Assembly (NCBI RefSeq): GCF_002914585.1
Contig: NZ_PDDM01000021.1
Location: forward strand, 34,316-98,315
Length of the DNA: 64,000 nucleotides
Reading direction: 5' to 3'
From: Pseudanabaena sp. BC1403
GTDB lineage: Bacteria > Cyanobacteriota > Cyanobacteriia > Pseudanabaenales > Pseudanabaenaceae
The notes beneath the pieces were generated by a model. That model was not told the origin of the DNA. It saw only the letters and a list, made by a program, of their open reading frames with translations, and did not search any database. Shown in pieces: positions 30,482 to 38,752 of the stretch. Numbering within the stretch: position 1 is the stretch's first letter; each line of letters starts with the position of its first letter. The translations under genes were made by a program, and so were the position numbers.

Positions 30482-30610
30482 CAGCAATTCTCATTATGAA
30501 ACCGATTTGGTGTTTCCAGTGCCTGCGGCACTGGAAACACCAAATCGGTCATTTGAAAGCCTGCCAAAGGCGGGCTTTCAAATAATCGATTTTTATAATG
30601 AGAACTGCTG
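30482..30610. mobile_element. 129-bp MITE-like element with 16-bp inverted ends and 9-bp target duplication
   Basis: The ends are CAGCAATTCTCATTAT and ATAATGAGAACTGCTG, complementary at 15 of 16 positions. GTAAACCGA flanks both sides (30473-30481 and 30611-30619), as expected for a 9-bp target duplication. Inside are two hairpins: a perfect 23-bp stem at 30501-30549 and a 15-bp stem at about 30551-30583. There is no coding capacity, so a transposase elsewhere would be needed. Related partial copies are at 37481-37590 and from 44032. Confidence 0.8.
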
Positions 30611-30660
30611 GTAAACCGAAAACTCATATCGATTTGCTTATGGTTGTTGTTATTTATTAA

Positions 30661-30701
30661 AAAAGATGAGAGACGGCGCAAAGCGCCGTCTCTCATCTTT
30701 T
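30661..30701 (-). terminator. TSUP gene terminator hairpin
   Basis: AAAAGATGAGAGACGGCGC pairs perfectly with its complement around AAA, eight bases beyond the stop of the minus-strand permease gene. Confidence 0.7.
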
Positions 30702-30709
30702 AGTTTTTA

Positions 30710-31636
30710 TTACAAGGTGCTGCTAAAAAAATTAGTAAACAAATCTCTTTGCCCCCACAGCATCCAAATTCCGCCGACAGTCATAAATGCTAAGACAACT
30801 TGGCGAAATTGATGCGGACTCATATGTTTGAGGAGAGCTTTGCCAATAAGATTGGCAGGTATGGCGGCTAAACCGATCGCTAATCCTGCGATTATTTGTT
30901 CCTTCGACATCGCCGCCAGTAGCCCATAGGTGAAAATTTTGGCCAGATGAATGATCGTCATATGAGTGGCTTTAGTGGCAATCATTTTCTCTTTGACTAA
31001 GCCATAGCGGAGATAGAAAGGATTTAACACGGGGCCAGTTGTTCCCACTAGACCTGATACATAGGCTTTGAGGAAACCTGCTGGCATGATATGCCAAGCT
31101 TTGAGTTGAAATTTGGGCTTTACTTTTTCAGGAATTAACTCTGACTGCTCTAGATCGCTTAACTCGGTCAATTCACCTAACTGATTGGTCTCGATGAGTT
31201 CCTCGATCTCTTCTAACTCTTTGGAGTCATTGACCAGTTTGATCTGTTTTGCCTTGTCTTCGGCAACGGTTTTCTCGGGACTTTTTTCTAGTTCAAATAA
31301 AACTGCACTCACAATTAGGAAGATTGCAATCGCTATTTGCAGCCAATCTAGATGGATTTTGGTAAAGGTATATGCGCCTAAGACTGCGCCTGCGATCGCC
31401 CCAGGTGCATACCAAGCTGTCAATACCCAGTCAATATCATGCCAAAACAGTAAAATTCGGTGGGCATTGCCAAAAAACATCCCGATCGTGATTACGGGTG
31501 GAACGGCAGCGGCTCCCATGAGGAGATTGACTAATGGAATCAAGATAAATGGACTGCCGCCACCCGCCAGTGTGCTGACAATCCAAGCGAAAAAGCTAAC
31601 CACGCTGAGATATACAATTGGCATGAATTCTGACAT
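30710..31636 (-). CDS. TSUP/TauE-SafE family membrane permease
   Basis: The 308-residue protein belongs to the sulfite exporter TauE/SafE family of anion or sulfonate permeases. It starts with two hydrophobic segments (VYLSVVSFFAWIVSTLAGGGSPF...) and has about eight in all. The characteristic second-half repeat is near GFLKAYVSGLVGTTGPVLNPF (about residue 195). A charged cytoplasmic loop of about 60 residues, Glu- and Lys-rich, separates the two halves (about 120-180) and is longer than usual. The substrate cannot be told from sequence. Confidence 0.85.
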   Translation of the reverse strand: MSEFMPIVYLSVVSFFAWIVSTLAGGGSPFILIPLVNLLMGAAAVPPVITIGMFFGNAHRILLFWHDIDWVLTAWYAPGAIAGAVLGAYTFTKIHLDWLQIAIAIFLIVSAVLFELEKSPEKTVAEDKAKQIKLVNDSKELEEIEELIETNQLGELTELSDLEQSELIPEKVKPKFQLKAWHIMPAGFLKAYVSGLVGTTGPVLNPFYLRYGLVKEKMIATKATHMTIIHLAKIFTYGLLAAMSKEQIIAGLAIGLAAIPANLIGKALLKHMSPHQFRQVVLAFMTVGGIWMLWGQRDLFTNFFSSTL

Positions 31637-31717
31637 TGGTTAATAATCCGTTTTGATCAGGTTCGGATTCGTGGTGCACACAATACATCCCCATAAATCT
31701 TTAGATAATTACAACAC

Positions 31718-32257
31718 ATGAGCCTCTCGACGAGAATCTATTTGAGTGAGATTGATCAAAAATTTTTATCGCAGTTACGGGCGATCGATTGTGCATGTCT
31801 TGGTGATTTTTGGAGCTTAGAAGCCTATCAGCGTGAAATTGACAATCCCAGTAGTCTTATATTGGGATTAACTAACGAAAATTATGAATTACTGGGTTTT
31901 GGTTGTTTATGGTCAATTCTTGAAGAGGCACATATAACAGTATTAGCAGTGCGTCCCGAATATCAAGGTCAAGGTTTTGGTAAGTCATTGGTCTGGGGCT
32001 TACTTAAAAAAGCTCGCGATCGCAATTTAGAGTGGGCAACTCTCGAAGTCCGTGAATCTAATCATGTGGCGATCGCTTTATACGAAAGTTTTGGCTTTAA
32101 GGAAATTGGTAGAAGACCCAAATATTATGAAGTGACTGGCGAAGATGCTTTGATGTTATGGTGCAAAGGACTTCATACAGAGGAATTCGGGGTATTGCTA
32201 GAGCAATGGCATGAGTCAATCTCGGAGAATTTATTAGCTAAGGGCTGGAATTTATAA
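31718..32257 (+). CDS. rimI: Ribosomal protein S18-alanine N-acetyltransferase type GNAT
   Basis: The 179-residue GNAT enzyme transfers acetyl groups from acetyl-CoA to an amine. The acetyl-CoA loop is VRPEYQGQGFGKSLVWGLL (about residue 80), followed by WATLEVRESNHVAIALYESFGFKEIGRRPKYY, the typical RimI ending. The C-terminus is longer by about 25 residues than E. coli RimI. RimI acetylates the N-terminus of ribosomal protein S18 in E. coli; activity on that substrate here is inferred. Confidence 0.85.
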   Translation: MSLSTRIYLSEIDQKFLSQLRAIDCACLGDFWSLEAYQREIDNPSSLILGLTNENYELLGFGCLWSILEEAHITVLAVRPEYQGQGFGKSLVWGLLKKARDRNLEWATLEVRESNHVAIALYESFGFKEIGRRPKYYEVTGEDALMLWCKGLHTEEFGVLLEQWHESISENLLAKGWNL

Positions 32258-32369
32258 TTTCAGAAAAGTGCAAAACACCTAAACATCCTAAATATATAGC
32301 TGTCGCCAAGTGTAAACCCAATCAATTCTTGGGTTTTGCTTTGTCCTAAGACAAGTGACTGCAACTATA

Positions 32370-32423
32370 AAAACCAAAAAACTATACCGTCCACGTAGCG
32401 GGCGGTATAGTTTTTTGGTTTTG
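32370..32423 (+). terminator. Hairpin between rimI and the SPOR-like gene
   Basis: A 20-bp stem (AAAACCAAAAAACTATACCG) with one G-T pair and an ending rich in T lies about 115 bases after rimI, before the next promoter. A smaller AAACCCA/TGGGTTT hairpin lies at about 32313-32337. Confidence 0.6.
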
Positions 32424-32513
32424 GTTTTTAAATTATGCCAAGGTACTTACGATAGAATTATCTTAAGTTCATGAGCAATTAAGTCGCTTTAGGGTTATAA
32501 GGTCTAAACAACG

Positions 32514-33125
32514 ATGAAGATATCAGACTGGGCAAAACAAGCTATTAGCTTAGCGATCGCAAGTTGGGGATTTTGGAATGTGGCGATCTCAAATGCTAAT
32601 GCTCAATTAGGCAATGTTGTTGTCTATATAGCTGGCAATAATCCTGTAACCCTAAATATTGCAAGGCAAGTAGTCACTAATCCTGTAGTTGCTTCAGTTA
32701 ATGGACAGACTGCTATCGTAGCAGGAGCATTCGATGCTTCGACCGCAGATTCAGTGACGCGCGAATTGCAACGACGTGGCGTAGCCGCACAGCAGGCTTA
32801 TCAAACTTCCCAGACTGTTCAGACTGTTCAGCCTGTTCAAACCGTTAATACTTCACCCTATGTGACCTTGCCTAGTTATTTGCCTAGCAATTACTCTACA
32901 AATAGCATTGAAAACTCGGCACAATATCGCTACGTTACCGCAGTTCCCATGCGATCTATGGCAACTTTAGCCCAAGTCAGACAATTTATTCCTAACGCTT
33001 TTGTGGCAAAGTCAGGTCGTGGCGACTATATTTATGCTGGCGGATATACAAATCGCGATGCCGCCGAATCTTTGAAACATTTCTTGCGATCTCAAGGACT
33101 AGATGCTCGTGTACTCTATTTCTAA
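32514..33125 (+). CDS. Exported protein with SPOR-like repeats
   Basis: A signal peptide (about residues 1-30, ending near ANAQ) leads to two modules. Each has a beta-strand, helix and AGAF- or AGGY-type segment like the SPOR peptidoglycan-binding fold (VVYIAGNN ... TAIVAGAFDASTADSVTRELQRRG, and YRYVTAVP ... DYIYAGGYTNRDAAESLKHFLRSQG). A Gln/Thr/Val-rich linker joins them. The neighbouring gene also encodes a peptidoglycan-binding protein, which supports a cell-wall role. Sequence similarity to SPOR is weak, so this is a fold-level suggestion. Confidence 0.6.
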   Translation: MKISDWAKQAISLAIASWGFWNVAISNANAQLGNVVVYIAGNNPVTLNIARQVVTNPVVASVNGQTAIVAGAFDASTADSVTRELQRRGVAAQQAYQTSQTVQTVQPVQTVNTSPYVTLPSYLPSNYSTNSIENSAQYRYVTAVPMRSMATLAQVRQFIPNAFVAKSGRGDYIYAGGYTNRDAAESLKHFLRSQGLDARVLYF

Positions 33126-33225
33126 CTTTAGAGACTACAAAGGGTTTAAAGCACCACTTCTTTTCTCTAAAGTCTAGATTGTGAGCCAATTACAGACCAT
33201 AAACTTTTATAAACTTGGGCTAATC

Positions 33226-34494
33226 ATGGACTCGATATTAAGACAAGGTAGTAAGGGTAGTGCTGTCGCTGAGTTGCAGCAACTTCTCCAAAGTAAAGGA
33301 TTTTATAGTGGCAAGATTGACAGTGATTTTGGTGCTGGTACAACAAATGCTGTCCTGAAATTTCAAAAAGCGAATGGATTAGTACCTGATGGCATCGTTG
33401 GTAGTTCTAGCTGGGCTAAATTGCGTATGGGGATACCGACTTCATCTCAGAGCTTGCCAACATTGTTGCCTGGTTCCAAAGGAGATGCTGTTTCTCAAGC
33501 GCAACAACTACTCAAAGACAAAGGCTATTACCAAGGTCGCATTGATGGTGATTTTGGCGTGGGTACAAGGGACGCGATCGCAGCATTTCAACGCGCTAAT
33601 GGCTTGACTATTGATGGCAAAGTGGGCGAGCAAACATGGAAAAAATTGCAAGCACCAGCGATCGCAGATGTCACGCCGCCAGTCACAGTTGTCGAGATTG
33701 TCCGCCCATCATCGCCGACTCCAACTCCAGTTCCAACTCCAACTCCAACACCTTCGATTTTTGTCCCCTCCCCAACAACTCCAGTAACATCTAATAATCC
33801 AAGTGTTAACACGCCATCAACTGTTCCTGCTGCAAGTGCGATTAGCCTAGCCGATGCTGCGAATAGTTATAGCCGAGCTAGATTGCCAAATCAAACCGCT
33901 GCAATTAACAACTTGCAGGCAAGTGTCTCGCCAGAAATATTGCAGCAATTCTTTCAACGTTGGCAAATTGCTTCTGGACAAACAACTACAGCTACATCTT
34001 TGCAAGATGCCTTCAGTGGTTATAACAATGCCCAAATGCTCAACCAAAATCTTGCCTTGCAATGGTTACAAAGCCAACTCTTGTCACAGACGATTATTCA
34101 ATTTCGCCAAGATTGGTCAAACCTGAATGCAGGAACAGTTACAGGGACAACTACTCCATTTACGCCGACGCTACCTACTGAACCTACAACTAACAATCCT
34201 CAACTCCAACTTATCAATCTAACTGCTGCTGTAAAAGCTTATACACGTTCGGCAAATCAGCTTATTGCATTGGAAAATCTTCAAGCGTCTTTACCCGCGC
34301 AGACTATGCAACAGTTTTTCCAACGTTGGTCACTTGCCTCAGAACAATCGGTGATCGCCATTTCTTTGGTGGATGTGTTTCAAGACTACGACAGTCAGAA
34401 ATTTCCTAGCCAAGTAACAGCCCTGCAATGGTTAGAAAAAGAGCTAACTACAGCCAATCTAGGAAAATTCTCACGAGATTGGCAAACAATCTGA
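33226..34494 (+). CDS. Protein with two peptidoglycan-binding domains and C-terminal repeats
   Basis: Two PG_binding_1 domains are clear: GSKGSAVAELQQLLQSKGFYSGKIDSDFGAGTTNAVLKFQKANG and a second copy about 75 residues on. A Pro/Thr-rich linker follows (about residues 160-200). The C-terminal 220 residues contain two units of about 90 residues, each made of two related 45-residue parts (LxDA...Y......Q..AL..LQ, then QFFxRW). I use the ATG at 33226; a GTG at 33181 adds 15 residues with no family match. Cell-wall binding is inferred; no signal peptide is seen with either start. Confidence 0.7.
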   Translation: MDSILRQGSKGSAVAELQQLLQSKGFYSGKIDSDFGAGTTNAVLKFQKANGLVPDGIVGSSSWAKLRMGIPTSSQSLPTLLPGSKGDAVSQAQQLLKDKGYYQGRIDGDFGVGTRDAIAAFQRANGLTIDGKVGEQTWKKLQAPAIADVTPPVTVVEIVRPSSPTPTPVPTPTPTPSIFVPSPTTPVTSNNPSVNTPSTVPAASAISLADAANSYSRARLPNQTAAINNLQASVSPEILQQFFQRWQIASGQTTTATSLQDAFSGYNNAQMLNQNLALQWLQSQLLSQTIIQFRQDWSNLNAGTVTGTTTPFTPTLPTEPTTNNPQLQLINLTAAVKAYTRSANQLIALENLQASLPAQTMQQFFQRWSLASEQSVIAISLVDVFQDYDSQKFPSQVTALQWLEKELTTANLGKFSRDWQTI

Positions 34495-34532
34495 ACAAAA
34501 AAAGGGCTCGAAGCGCCCTTTTTTTGTTCAGA
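34491..34532. terminator. Shared terminator of convergent genes
   Basis: The stem CTGAACAAAAAAAGGGC and its near complement, with a TCGAA loop, overlaps the last codons of both the peptidoglycan-binding gene and the opposite YrdC-type gene. Confidence 0.75.
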
Positions 34533-35106
34533 AACTGACCGAACCTTGGCGGCGAACTAACCAACCATCTTTTGTCCATTCCACCACAGTTGATGGCAGT
34601 CCACTACCAGTTCTTTCAGTAATGTCGATCTCATCGCCCAAAGTCATTACTGAAGGAAAAGTATTATTAATTTCGAGCATTTTGCGTAAAGGTGGCTCGT
34701 TACTTTTATTGGCACTCGTGGTTAGCATTGCCCCTGTCTGCTGCAAAATGGCGATCGCTGTTTTACTATCAGGAATTCTCACCCCTAGAGTGGTAAAGCC
34801 TTGATTTAAACTACATCCGCGATCACTAGCTGGCAAAACCAGAGTCACCGCGCCTGCAAAATATTTCTGAGCAGTTTGTTGCCAAATCGCCAAATCAGGA
34901 TGAGCTATATCTAGAAATGGGAGAAATTCTTGCCAACTCGCAGCCATCAAAATTAACGGCTTATCAGGCGATCGCTGTTTGAGTGTAAAAATATCAGCGC
35001 TGCGATCGGGACGCACTGCCAAAGCAGGTACAGTATCTGTCGGGAAACTCACTAATTTCCCCGATCTTGCACTTGCTACCAAAGCTATCAAAGAAACTAA
35101 AGCCAC
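34528..35106 (-). CDS. tsaC: YrdC/Sua5-type threonylcarbamoyl-AMP synthase
   Basis: This 192-residue YrdC-domain protein makes threonylcarbamoyl-AMP for the t6A modification at position 37 of ANN-decoding tRNAs. The N-terminus has GKLVSFPTDTVPALAVRPD and LKQRSPDKPLILM, matching the substrate-binding KRS(P)xxP region. VTLVLPAS, GVRIPDS and LTTSANKSNEPP are also present. It is the short TsaC form without a Sua5 domain. The ATG at 35106 is the first in frame. Confidence 0.88.
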   Translation of the reverse strand: MALVSLIALVASARSGKLVSFPTDTVPALAVRPDRSADIFTLKQRSPDKPLILMAASWQEFLPFLDIAHPDLAIWQQTAQKYFAGAVTLVLPASDRGCSLNQGFTTLGVRIPDSKTAIAILQQTGAMLTTSANKSNEPPLRKMLEINNTFPSVMTLGDEIDITERTGSGLPSTVVEWTKDGWLVRRQGSVSF

Positions 35107-35142
35107 TGAATCGCGCTATCTCCAAACTGCTTAACTATATAA

Positions 35143-35206
35143 AAAATAAAAAGCCAGTTTTTTGTGGCGTGGCTTTGCCACGCCACAAAAAACTGGCTTT
35201 TATTTT
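35143..35206. repeat. Near-perfect long hairpin between tsaC and the DUF2854 gene
   Basis: The arms AAAATAAAAAGCCAGTTTTT... pair over about 30 bp with tip GTGGCTTTGCCAC. The right arm overlaps the last codons of the DUF2854 gene, whose transcription it could terminate on the minus strand. Confidence 0.65.
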
Positions 35207-35766
35207 ACCGAAACCAACTTTAAATCAACTTCCTTATTTTCTAATTCTGTAACAACGGCTATGATCCCAGGTCCAAAAAATCGTGTTAACTTATCTTGTT
35301 TTTGTTGCCAAGTCGCAAAATCCATCAAAGGCGATCGAAAACGCAGAACTAAACTGTAGAATCCTTTAGTTTCTTCAGATTCAGAAATTTCTTCATAAAT
35401 CCCAGCTAAGACTGGACGCTCCTCATCGGTAGGACTCATCCCCAATTTTTCTAAAATTTCGTCTAAGTGTGCCTTGATCCCGTAACGATAGCGGGTTACA
35501 TCTTTGCGTAACTGCTTTTGTGTTGCAGTTTCTTGTAAATTACGCAAAGCCAGAACCGCTTCAGATGCAGGAACAATGACTGGTATTGGTGTTACTTCCG
35601 AAGACTTAAAAGCAAATCCTCCCAATAAAATTGGAAAACCATAGAAAAAGCCAATCAGATTTAGTGTGGAATTGCCTTTAGCATAAGCCCAAAAGCCCAC
35701 TACAAATAGAACTGCGCCAACATACAAACCAATTGAAGCTAGAGATATCTTATTAGGCTTAAACAT
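35200..35766 (-). CDS. DUF2854 membrane protein
   Basis: The 188-residue protein belongs to DUF2854, found in cyanobacteria and chloroplasts, with function unknown. Two membrane segments lie at about residues 8-25 and 33-52 (LASIGLYVGAVLFVVGFWAY, LIGFFYGFPILLGGFAF). A conserved soluble domain follows, with KDVTRYRYGIKAHLDEILEKLG near 100 and FGPGIIAVVTELENKEVDLKLVSV at the end. Confidence 0.8.
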   Translation of the reverse strand: MFKPNKISLASIGLYVGAVLFVVGFWAYAKGNSTLNLIGFFYGFPILLGGFAFKSSEVTPIPVIVPASEAVLALRNLQETATQKQLRKDVTRYRYGIKAHLDEILEKLGMSPTDEERPVLAGIYEEISESEETKGFYSLVLRFRSPLMDFATWQQKQDKLTRFFGPGIIAVVTELENKEVDLKLVSVK

Positions 35767-36248
35767 GATTAAAATTTAATAATACTTAATAAATGTATCT
35801 GTTAACCGCATAACTGCATCGATTTTCTTGAAGATCTTTTGAGCGATCACGTTATTTATAGTCATAGTTACTTGTAAAGCCCAGATAGTATGAGGCGACA
35901 TAGCTTCGCCTCATACTATCTGGGCTTTATGATCTGTTCTAAGACACCTGCCGAGAAAAAATGTCCCATCAAGTAAGTACCTAATATCAAGTGGCTTTGG
36001 GTATAGTGCCCAAATTTTTTTTGTCAAAAAAATTTTTTAATCGGGGTTGCCATCATTAGACTATAAATATATAAGTAGGAATTACGCCAGTTTGACTAAA
36101 TCAAAGGATTGTAAATTAACCCTTAGACAGGTTTTTCATAATTTTAAGTAGCCCAAACCACCATTTTTATATTTGGCAAGCTACAATCATCTAGGTGTAA
36201 TTCCCCGTAGCACAAAGTTTTAGACAGTACGGATCTGAGGAATCTGGC
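35767..36248. promoter_or_regulatory. Region upstream of the primary sigma gene
   Basis: This 482-nt gap contains a 23-bp hairpin at 35876-35928 (AAAGCCCAGATAGTATGAGG..., unpaired CATAGC). It also has a run of T and A at about 36012-36040 (TTTTTTTTGTC then AAAAAAATTTTTT) that could bend DNA. No small gene is supported. The sigA promoter is probably in the last 200 bases, but I cannot place it. Confidence 0.4.
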
Positions 36249-37436
36249 ATGAGCAAAACAGCCATCGACCTACCTATTGAAATCAAGTTGCCTGTTGGCA
36301 AACTTGGCGGAAATCTTGAAGAAATTGAAGAAGACCTTGAAGACCTAGATGATGATATCGAACTCGAAAAGGATGATTTAATTGATGACTCAGATGAAGA
36401 CGCTGACCCTGATGATGACCCTGACAAAGCTGGCAAAGCAAGGGGGACTAAAAAACGAGCTAGCCAGACTAAGAAAAAGCATTTTACTGAAGACTCGATT
36501 CGCCTCTACCTTCAAGAAATTGGTCGTATTCGCTTACTCAGAGCTGATGAAGAAATTGAGCTTGCTCGAAAGATTGCCGATCTTCTAGAGCTAGAGCTAA
36601 AGCGAGAAGAAATAGCTACCGAAGTTGAATGTCATCCTGACGATGTAAGGGAAGCAGACTGGGCAGTCAAAATGGACATGCCCCTTGGAGAGTTTCGCAA
36701 ACGCCTCCACTCTGGTCGCCGCGCCAAAGACAAAATGGTGCAGTCTAACCTGAGACTTGTGGTATCAATCGCCAAAAAATACATGAATCGGGGGTTGTCT
36801 TTCCAAGATTTAATTCAAGAGGGCAGTTTGGGATTGATCCGTGCCGCCGAGAAGTTCGACCATGAAAAGGGTTATAAGTTCTCAACCTATGCGACATGGT
36901 GGATTCGTCAGGCAATTACTCGTGCGATCGCTGATCAATCTCGCACGATTCGCTTACCTGTCCACCTTTACGAAACTATTTCGCGGATTAAGAAAACAAC
37001 TAAGTTACTTTCCCAAGAAATGGGGCGTAAGCCAACTGAGGAAGAGATCGCCACTCGCATGGAGATGACGATCGAAAAGCTGCGGTTTATTGCCAAATCT
37101 GCCCAGTTGCCGATCTCTCTGGAAACTCCTATTGGTAAGGAAGAAGATTCTCGCCTCGGTGACTTTATTGAATCTGAAGGAGAGACACCTGATGATCAAG
37201 TTGCTAAGAGCTTATTACGCGAAGATCTTGAAAGCGTGCTTGGCACTCTTAGCCCTAGAGAACGTGATGTCTTGCGTCTACGCTACGGACTTGATGATGG
37301 GCGCATGAAAACGCTCGAAGAAATTGGTCAAATCTTCAATGTCACCCGCGAGCGCATCCGCCAAATCGAAGCTAAAGCTCTTCGCAAGTTGCGACATCCT
37401 AATCGCAATAGTGTTTTAAAAGAGTACATTCGTTAA
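36249..37436 (+). CDS. sigA: Primary sigma-70 factor (group 1)
   Basis: This is the housekeeping sigma factor. After a very acidic N-terminal region (about residues 20-65), region 1.2 begins at [16 protein letters not shown] (about 82). Regions 2.3-2.4 contain [27 protein letters not shown] (about 210), identical in style to SigA. Region 3 has [14 protein letters not shown], and region 4.2 ends with [22 protein letters not shown]. The acidic N-terminus and complete region set argue for group 1 rather than group 2. A hairpin terminator overlaps the stop. Confidence 0.95.
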   Translation: MSKTAIDLPIEIKLPVGKLGGNLEEIEEDLEDLDDDIELEKDDLIDDSDEDADPDDDPDKAGKARGTKKRASQTKKKHFTEDSIRLYLQEIGRIRLLRADEEIELARKIADLLELELKREEIATEVECHPDDVREADWAVKMDMPLGEFRKRLHSGRRAKDKMVQSNLRLVVSIAKKYMNRGLSFQDLIQEGSLGLIRAAEKFDHEKGYKFSTYATWWIRQAITRAIADQSRTIRLPVHLYETISRIKKTTKLLSQEMGRKPTEEEIATRMEMTIEKLRFIAKSAQLPISLETPIGKEEDSRLGDFIESEGETPDDQVAKSLLREDLESVLGTLSPRERDVLRLRYGLDDGRMKTLEEIGQIFNVTRERIRQIEAKALRKLRHPNRNSVLKEYIR

Positions 37437-37473
37437 AAAGTAAAGGGAGCGCTGAGCGCTCCCTTTACTTTTT
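37435..37473 (+). terminator. sigA terminator
   Basis: AAAAAGTAAAGGGAGCGCT pairs perfectly around a single G, with a T run after it, overlapping the sigA stop codon. Confidence 0.75.
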
Positions 37474-37480
37474 ATATATC

Positions 37481-37590
37481 AAACTGATTTTGTTGTTTCT
37501 AGCGCCAAAGGCGCTAGAAACAACAAAATCAGTTTTTTGAAAGTCAGCCTACGGCTGACTTTCAAAAAACTGATTTTTATAATGAGAATT
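37481..37590. mobile_element. Truncated relative of the 129-bp element
   Basis: It has the same two-hairpin plan as 30482-30610: a perfect 26-bp stem at 37481-37535 (arms AAACTGATTTTGTTGTTTCT...) and a perfect 14-bp stem at 37536-37566. Its right end, ATAATGAGAATT at 37579-37590, matches that element's right end except for one base. The left terminal repeat is missing. Confidence 0.65.
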
Positions 37591-37694
37591 AATAGCCTTG
37601 TTGGTAAAACTATACATAGGCTAAACACAGGTGTTATACTTAGAAGCCTGTGAAAAAATGACATCCTTAGAAACTAAATAAGTAAGTAACGGTT

Positions 37695-37835
37695 ATGACA
37701 AAACGTACCCTACGCGGTAGTGTCCGCAAAAAGAAGCGCACCTCTGGATTTCGTGCCAGAATGCAAACTCCTACAGGTCGCCGAGTAATCAGAGCGCGTC
37801 GTAGCAGAGGTCGTGTTCGCCTCACAACTGTATAA
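37695..37835 (+). CDS. rpmH: Ribosomal protein L34
   Basis: The 46-residue product starts [20 protein letters not shown] and continues [20 protein letters not shown], the L34 hallmark. It opens the conserved rpmH-rnpA-yidC cluster on this strand. Its length is typical. Confidence 0.97.
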   Translation: MTKRTLRGSVRKKKRTSGFRARMQTPTGRRVIRARRSRGRVRLTTV

Positions 37836-37911
37836 GCGATCGCTAGATCTGCTATTACTAGATTTAATTCATAACCATAATTTGTACTCGATTTGCAATT
37901 GTTAATCTCTA

Positions 37912-38262
37912 GTGCTTCCTAATCAAAACCGTCTGCGGCGGCGTGAAGACTTCGCAAAAGTATATGCCAAAGGCGATCGCTACAGAGGCACTTACTTGAA
38001 TTTGCGAATTCTTATTGATAGCAATGACCTTTTAACCAAGATAGGCATAGTTGTTAGCAAAAAAGTGAGCAAGTTGGCGGTAACCCGTAATCGATTTAAG
38101 CGTCAACTTCGCGCCATTTTTCGTCAACTTCTGTCACAATTGAAGAATGGATTGCAAATAGTTGTAACAGTGACTACTGTTCAGAGCAAGCCAAGTTATC
38201 AAGAGCTTTGGGATGACCTAAAGAATTTACTAGCAAAGGCGAAGGTTTTGCATGGCAGTTAA
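37912..38262 (+). CDS. rnpA: RNase P protein component
   Basis: RnpA assists the RNase P RNA in maturing tRNA 5' ends. The 116 residues begin at GTG 37912, with NRLRRREDFAKVYAKGDRYRG. The RNA-binding loop is GIVVSKKVSKLAVTRNRFKRQLRAIFR (about residue 45), with the RNR signature visible as TRNRFKRQLR. The next gene overlaps its end by 11 bases. Confidence 0.95.
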   Translation: MLPNQNRLRRREDFAKVYAKGDRYRGTYLNLRILIDSNDLLTKIGIVVSKKVSKLAVTRNRFKRQLRAIFRQLLSQLKNGLQIVVTVTTVQSKPSYQELWDDLKNLLAKAKVLHGS

Positions 38263-38650
38263 CGAGGAAGTTTTCTACGAAGGCGCACCCCACATTGGCG
38301 ATCTAATTATTAGCTTGCTGATGAGTATTTTTGTGATCACAATTCCTTTTGGCATTGCCGCGATCGCAAGAGCGTTGTGGGTACGTTATCGCATCACCAA
38401 CCGACGCATTACCGTCACGGGTGGTTGGAGAAGTCAAACCCGTACAGATATTGTGTACGCGGAAATTGCCAAGATTGTCACAGTTCCTCGTGGTTTTGGC
38501 AGTTGGGGTGATATGGTACTGACCCTCAAAGATGGTTCTCGCCTTGAACTAAAATCTTTGCCTAAATTTCGAGAAACATACGAATATATTGAATCGAAGC
38601 TAAGCCTTAAAGCGCAAGACATAAGTGGCGCAATTGGTGGCAAAGCCTAA
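38252..38650 (+). CDS. PH-domain (bPH2/YdbS-like) membrane protein
   Basis: The 132-residue protein has two hydrophobic stretches (about 17-37 and adjacent), then a bacterial PH-like domain: YRITNRRITVTGGWRSQTRTDIVYAEIAKIVTVPRG. This small gene often lies between rnpA and yidC in cyanobacteria. Its function is unknown. It overlaps rnpA by 11 bases. Confidence 0.8.
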   Translation: MAVNEEVFYEGAPHIGDLIISLLMSIFVITIPFGIAAIARALWVRYRITNRRITVTGGWRSQTRTDIVYAEIAKIVTVPRGFGSWGDMVLTLKDGSRLELKSLPKFRETYEYIESKLSLKAQDISGAIGGKA

Positions 38651-38752
38651 AATATTTAAGGATCGCCCTCCAACATTAGTTATTGGGCGATCCTAATTTT
38701 AATGAGTGATATTCGTTATCATTCGGATGCAAACCCAACAGTAAAGTAGAAA

